Assembly: GCA_903934155.1 (NCBI GenBank)
Contig: CAIZMS010000402.1
Location: 1 to 5,764, forward strand
Source: an uncultured bacterium
GTDB taxonomy: Bacteria > Verrucomicrobiota > Kiritimatiellia > CAIKKV01 > CAITUY01
Direction: 5' to 3'
DNA length: 5,764 nucleotides
This document shows, in pieces, positions 1 through 3,280 of the stretch. Each line of letters starts with the position of its first letter. Position 1 is the first letter of the stretch. A program made the position numbers and the translations under genes. The notes under the pieces were generated by a model. That model did not search any database. It worked only from the letters and a program-made list of their open reading frames with translations, and was not told the DNA's origin.

Positions 1-180
1 CTTGTGCAGCAGGTCAATGGACAGGCCGTTCGCACGGCCGACGAACTTGTTCAGGCCTGTGTCCGTGCAGGAAATAAACCCCTTAAGCTTAAAATCGTCC
101 GCAATCAGACGGCGATGGAGATTGTGATCGCGCAGCACGCTTGGGTACAGCTGGAAACCGCGCCGGCGCAAACAAAGTGA
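1..180 (+). CDS. C-terminal fragment of a PDZ-domain protein (possible HtrA/DegP-type protease)
   Basis: The first reading frame is open from the window edge to a TGA at 178-180 and gives the last 59 residues of a protein that starts outside the window. The fragment contains VNGQAVRTADELVQA, then a helix and the strand KLKIVRNQ, then a strand ending EIVIA. This is the usual end of a PDZ domain: a 'VNG.. V....dL' turn and helix followed by two short strands. PDZ domains bind C-terminal or exposed peptide tails, and at the C-terminus of bacterial proteins they are commonly found in periplasmic serine proteases of the HtrA/DegP type. No catalytic residues lie inside the window, so the protease part is a guess from family knowledge. 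A tail rich in A, P, Q, T and K follows the domain. The gene converges on the response regulator across a 300-base gap, and I see no functional link to the two-component genes. Confidence 0.75.
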   Translation, partial: LVQQVNGQAVRTADELVQACVRAGNKPLKLKIVRNQTAMEIVIAQHAWVQLETAPAQTK

Positions 181-480
181 AGGTCTCCGTGACGAAAACG
201 GCGCATCCGCTTTGCTTCCGCTGTCAGAGAGAGGGGATCAGGGACAGGAAGATAGTTAAAATCGAACACAATATAAAACGCTGCCGAGTCGTTATACGGT
301 GTAAGGGATGATCGTGAGGGGTTGTTCCTGGAAAGAGACACCTGTGAGGACATCGAGGATCGTGGAAAAGGGGGCGGAGTGGGGGGGGGTGTTCGCCGCA
401 CAGCAGTTACGGGTTGAGGTGATGGGGCCACCCTCCCCGGCGCTCCCCAGCGCCTCTATAGGGGGCGCCGGAGTCCCTGT
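181..480. other. Convergent intergenic region, no supported gene
   Basis: This gap separates the stop of the PDZ gene (+) from the stop of the response regulator (-). The left part (about 250-300) is locally AT-rich, including ATATAAAA at 271-278. I find no matching -35 box and no credible downstream gene, so I do not call a promoter. An uninterrupted run of nine G sits at 381-389. The right end holds the GC-rich inverted repeats described separately. Short open frames cross the region on both strands, but they lack a convincing ribosome binding site and read like low-complexity shadow translations. I see no U-tract terminator for the PDZ gene. Confidence 0.6.
437..471 (-). terminator. GC-rich stem-loop just downstream of the response regulator (possible terminator)
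   Basis: CCGGCGC at 437-443 pairs perfectly with GCGCCGG at 465-471, starting about 10 bases past the response-regulator stop. An alternative perfect hairpin is nested in it: GGCGCT at 439-444 and AGCGCC at 449-454 around a CCCC loop. The position suits transcription termination of the kinase-regulator operon. However, neither strand has a T-run after the stem, so this is not a textbook Rho-independent terminator. It could instead be an mRNA 3'-end stabiliser or a chance GC-rich repeat. Confidence 0.35.
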
Positions 481-1149
481 TCACTCCCGGTTGGGCTGGA
501 ATAATCCGAACCGGTGGGCCTTGTTGACGGCCGCCGGGGCATTAGAGACGTTGAGCTTCTCGTAGATCCGTTCGATGTGGGTGACCACAGTTGTGGTGCT
601 GATGTCGAGCTTGGCGGCGATTTCCTTCTTTGACAGGCCTTCCGCCAGCATTGTCATAATCTCCAGTTCCCGCTTTGATAGCATTGGCTCCGCCATGGTT
701 TGGGGCAGGTGCGTCCGAAGTGTATTGAGAATGAACTTTGCCACGCTGACATCCAGCGAGGCGCCGCCGCCCATGACCGTTCGGATGCCGTCGCTGATCT
801 CCCGGCGTGAGGCCGATTTCAAGAGATAGCCTGAGGCGCCAAGCGTGATCGCCTTGAGGACATCTTCCTCGCGGTCGGATTGGGTGAGTACGATGATTTT
901 GGCGCCGGGGCAAGCTTCGCTAATGAGGGGGAGGGCGGCGAGTCCGTTCATGGCCGGCAGGTTGAGGTCGAGCAGGACAATGTCCGTCCCCCTGTACTTT
1001 TGGTCGTGCAGCAGGCTCTGCAAGGCGGCCTCGGCGGTGCTGAACTGGCCATTGAGTTCCATGTCCGGCTCCTTGGCGAGCGCCATTTCGACAACCTCCC
1101 GGTAAGCGCGATGGTCCTCGACGATAATGATATGGATTTTCTTTTTCAT
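481..1149 (-). CDS. NarL/FixJ-family response regulator (receiver + LuxR-type HTH)
   Basis: Predicted DNA-binding transcription regulator activated by phosphorylation. With the start chosen here the protein has 222 residues, normal for the NarL/FixJ family. The N-terminal half is a receiver domain: an acidic pair in IIIVEDH (E11, D12), the phospho-acceptor Asp in IVLLDLNLPAMNG (D61), the conserved Thr in IIVLTQSD (T89) and the conserved Lys in GYLLKSAS (K111). All key residues are present, so it should be phosphorylatable. After a linker, residues about 157-218 form a LuxR-type helix-turn-helix (LSKRELEIMTMLAEGLS, KKEIAAKLDIS, TTTVVTHIERIYEKL). The ATG at 1149 overlaps the kinase stop in an ATGA and gives the typical short start MKKKIHIIIVEDH. 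An in-frame ATG at 1161 would add MGKI, but a GGAG directly abuts it with no spacing, so I prefer 1149. The gene is the second of an operon with the histidine kinase, its probable phosphate donor. Its target is unknown; the palindrome in the divergent promoter region is the obvious candidate. Confidence 0.93.
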   Translation of the reverse strand: MKKKIHIIIVEDHRAYREVVEMALAKEPDMELNGQFSTAEAALQSLLHDQKYRGTDIVLLDLNLPAMNGLAALPLISEACPGAKIIVLTQSDREEDVLKAITLGASGYLLKSASRREISDGIRTVMGGGASLDVSVAKFILNTLRTHLPQTMAEPMLSKRELEIMTMLAEGLSKKEIAAKLDISTTTVVTHIERIYEKLNVSNAPAAVNKAHRFGLFQPNRE

Positions 1150-3119
1150 AATCTTCCCCATCTCCTTGTCCGCAAAGTCAGCACAATCCGGGTTCCGCCA
1201 CCTTCCGGGGACTCGACCGCCAGTTTGGCGCCCATGAGTTTTGCTCGGCGCTTTAGCGACGGGGGAATCCTGTTTCCGCCTGATCCCGCCACGCCGCGCC
1301 CATTGTCAGTGACAGTCAACTGCAACTCGCGGTCCGTTGCCGCCAACCTTGTGCTGAAGCGTGTGGCTCCTGAATGCCGGATGATATTGACCAGGCATTC
1401 CTTATAGAACAGGAACAGGTCGAAACCGGTGCTGGCGCCCAGTTTGTGGAGGTGTTCCCCGCCCTCGACCGTCACATCCTGCTCGAACTTGTCCATGATC
1501 CGTTCGGAGGCGCGGCGGATATCGGAGGCTAGATCCGCATACAGCCCGTTGGCGTTCAGTAGGCCGGCGAAATGGCGTACGGCGGTGCTGCTTCGCCGGG
1601 TCATCGCGCGGATGCGCAGGTGCAGCATGGACAGCTCGTCGGTGTCCGCCTTGGCGTCCTCGGCCAGGTCGCTGAGCATGTCGATCGTGTGGAGATTGGC
1701 CCCGATTTCGTCGTGCAGATCGGCGGCCAGCCGCTCCTTGATCCGGGCCACCCCGCGCAAGCGCAGGAGCCGGTCGATTAAAATTGTGAAGGCCAGCCCG
1801 GCGATCAGCAGCGCGGCCAGCCAGGACATCCGGTGCAGGAGCACGGTCTGGCGGGCATAGCGCAGGTTCAGTTCCGCCGCAATGACGATGCGCTCGTTTT
1901 CTCGGTCATGCCGCCGCGCGAGTTGTTCCGTCCACTCCCGAAGGGGCAGGATTGTGCCGTAGAAGTTGGCGCCATCGGTGAGATGGTTGAGGAGACGCCC
2001 CGTCGGCTTGAAGTTGGCGATCATCGGCTTCCCCAGGGCAACATTGCGTCCTTTGGAGAAGAGTTCTATTTCAGAAAACCCGATCAGGGTCCTGTCTTCG
2101 CCTTTGTATTTTGCCCGGTAGGGATCAAGCGCGGTCAGTCGCACATAACGGCACCGGGTTTCGGGGAAATCCAGAATGATGATAGGCCCGCTCTCGTAGG
2201 GGGATGCCGCGCGAAACTCGGCGAGCGCGACGGCGTTTGTAAAATCGGGACGATCGGCGCCTTCGAGGATAAAGTGCCGGGGGATGCAGAAGTCGAATGG
2301 TTCAACTTGGGGAAAGGAGTCATCCACGTCGACGGCGTGCAGGTTGAGCCGGGTCAGCGGGTAAGACGATCCCAGGTCGATGGTCAGCGAGGGGTTCTTG
2401 CCAACGCCATACGCACTGACATAGGCGACACCCGGTTTGCCTTCTCCGGATTGCATCAGGAAGGGAGTGAACCCGTCCACCAGGCAACGAGGTCCCCGTG
2501 CCGCGCTTTCGTTGTCTTCGCCGGAAGGGGTGAGCACGGGTCTGCGCAAGGCAATGTTTTCAGGCCCGTTGAAGACCATGACCTCGGCGAGTTCAAGGGC
2601 GTATTGGCCGTCAAAGATGCGGGGGGAAAGGATTGTGGCTTCCACCCGGATCCATGATGCCGTGGTGTTCGGGCAGGGGATGATCAGGGGGGCTATGCGC
2701 GGCAGGATCCGATCATGAAGGCCGAAGGTTGCCAGCGCCGCGCCATTCGTGTCGGATTCGTGCCCTGCGAGGACGCGAAACTCCACCGGGAAGCCATCGG
2801 CTCGGAATCCGGTGGTCATGTCGCGCCAGATGGCGGGAACGAGCACGATTTCGTCAATGGGGGTGTTCTTTCCTAGTGCGATCTGGACCCATTCCCGGTG
2901 ATTCGCATCGGGATGCTGCACTGAGCGGTATCCGATCGGGCCGACTCCGCTGCGCAGGCTGTAATGGGCGAGATGGGAAAGCTCGGAGTCGATTTCGGCC
3001 AGCTGCTGTTCAAGTTGGGACAGGGAAAGAGGCTTTACGGGGGCGGGTCCGGCCGCCAGGCCTGGCAAGGCGCATACCATAACGGCTAGGAAGAATCCGT
3101 ATGTTGCAGGAAGTATCAC
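1146..3119 (-). CDS. Membrane sensor histidine kinase with discoidin-like extracytoplasmic domains (HisKA_3/HATPase type)
   Basis: Predicted sensor kinase of 657 residues that autophosphorylates on His and passes the phosphate to the adjacent regulator. Residues 1-23 resemble a signal peptide (GFFLAVMVCALPGLAAG). Residues about 55-185 and 188-355 look like two beta-sandwich domains of discoidin (F5/8 type C) style; clues are NIALRRPV...CLVDG, SLTIDLGSSYPLTRLNLH, RYVRLTAL and GFSEIELF. A second NVALGKP...LTDG motif (359-383) starts what looks like another such domain but runs into a charged helix (about 392-425). One membrane helix follows (about 432-450). The cytoplasmic part has the dimerisation and phospho-acceptor motif ADLHDEIG (H469), an N-box ECLVNIIRHSGAT (N578), the ATP-binding DNGRG (D605) and a final GGGTRIVLTL, as in the NarL-partner kinase family. 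The glycine box before the last helix is loose. Start: an in-frame TAG lies at 3131-3129, so the GTG at 3119 is the most upstream start; its ribosome site is poor and the signal has no positive n-region. Extracellular discoidin domains often bind carbohydrate, so a glycan ligand is plausible but unproven. Confidence 0.9.
   Translation of the reverse strand: MILPATYGFFLAVMVCALPGLAAGPAPVKPLSLSQLEQQLAEIDSELSHLAHYSLRSGVGPIGYRSVQHPDANHREWVQIALGKNTPIDEIVLVPAIWRDMTTGFRADGFPVEFRVLAGHESDTNGAALATFGLHDRILPRIAPLIIPCPNTTASWIRVEATILSPRIFDGQYALELAEVMVFNGPENIALRRPVLTPSGEDNESAARGPRCLVDGFTPFLMQSGEGKPGVAYVSAYGVGKNPSLTIDLGSSYPLTRLNLHAVDVDDSFPQVEPFDFCIPRHFILEGADRPDFTNAVALAEFRAASPYESGPIIILDFPETRCRYVRLTALDPYRAKYKGEDRTLIGFSEIELFSKGRNVALGKPMIANFKPTGRLLNHLTDGANFYGTILPLREWTEQLARRHDRENERIVIAAELNLRYARQTVLLHRMSWLAALLIAGLAFTILIDRLLRLRGVARIKERLAADLHDEIGANLHTIDMLSDLAEDAKADTDELSMLHLRIRAMTRRSSTAVRHFAGLLNANGLYADLASDIRRASERIMDKFEQDVTVEGGEHLHKLGASTGFDLFLFYKECLVNIIRHSGATRFSTRLAATDRELQLTVTDNGRGVAGSGGNRIPPSLKRRAKLMGAKLAVESPEGGGTRIVLTLRTRRWGRL
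1150..1167 (-). promoter_or_regulatory. Ribosome binding region deciding the response-regulator start
   Basis: Read on the minus strand this stretch is AAGGAG-ATG-GGGAAG-ATT followed by the ATG at 1149. AAGGAG touches the upstream ATG (1161) with no spacing, so that start is unlikely to be used. The GGGGAAGAT just before ATG 1149 also occurs before the start of the divergent surface-protein gene (3269-3277). The site lies inside the last codons of the kinase gene, so translation of the two is probably coupled through the ATGA overlap. Confidence 0.55.
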
Positions 3120-3162
3120 GCTCGAAGGCTACCATGGGTGGGCCTGACGGCCAAGCATAACC

Positions 3163-3186
3163 CCTGTCCTATAAATTGAGGATAGG
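3163..3186. promoter_or_regulatory. 24-bp imperfect palindrome, candidate operator
   Basis: Arms CCTGTCCT (3163-3170) and AGGATAGG (3179-3186) are reverse complements at seven of eight positions, separated by the AT-rich spacer ATAAATTG. The length and symmetry fit a dimeric regulator contacting two successive major grooves. It lies between the divergent starts, about 45 bases from the kinase GTG and about 95 from the surface-protein ATG. The linked LuxR-type regulator is the natural candidate to bind it, but that is inference. Confidence 0.45.
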
Positions 3187-3266
3187 CGCGTTTTGGCAGG
3201 GGGTGTATGATGTTCGCAAATAAAGTGTCATTGATTTCACTACCGGTGATGCTTGGCTTTTCGAAA

Positions 3267-3275
3267 AAGGGGAAG
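3267..3275 (+). promoter_or_regulatory. Ribosome binding site of the surface-protein gene
   Basis: AAGGGGAAG ends five bases before the ATG at 3281. It is purine-rich and well placed, and the start it selects gives a clean signal peptide, which supports this start over the later in-frame ATGs at codons 6, 12 and 13. Confidence 0.65.
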
Positions 3276-3280
3276 ATCAT

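Larger units (their letters stand above)
3120..3280. promoter_or_regulatory. Divergent promoter region between the kinase operon and the surface-protein gene
   Basis: This 161-base stretch must hold the promoters of two divergent units. For the rightward gene, TATGAT at 3206-3211 matches five of six positions of a -10 box. The hexamer 17 bases upstream (TAGGCG, 3183-3188) is a poor -35, as expected for an activator-dependent promoter. TTGGCA at 3193-3198 resembles a -35 but has no good -10 at the right distance. A 24-bp imperfect palindrome overlaps the upstream part (listed separately). A smaller palindrome, TCAC-TACCG-GTGA, lies at 3237-3249. I could not place a leftward promoter convincingly. 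Boxes assigned by eye are weak evidence, especially outside Proteobacteria. Confidence 0.4.

Noticed and set aside
105..565. Small open frames in and around the convergent gap (105-431 minus, 308-565 plus)
   Set aside because: Low-complexity translations without a good ribosome site. The first overlaps the PDZ gene end and the second overlaps the regulator.
880..1407. Plus-strand open frame across the regulator-kinase junction
   Set aside because: Antisense to two recognised genes, with no domain signal in its translation.
1833..2657. A 274-codon plus-strand open frame antisense to the kinase
   Set aside because: It lies wholly inside the well-supported kinase gene, its translation shows no recognisable motif, and it follows from GC-rich codon use.
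3010..3135. Possible 41-residue leader peptide (minus strand, ATG at 3135) overlapping the kinase start
   Set aside because: No ribosome binding site precedes it, and its Arg/Pro-rich translation looks like an out-of-frame reading of the kinase gene. It is noted only for the start-site question.
3193..3211. Possible sigma-54 promoter suggested by TTGGCA upstream of the surface-protein gene
   Set aside because: The GC doublet required 12 bases after the GG is absent (TA is found there).
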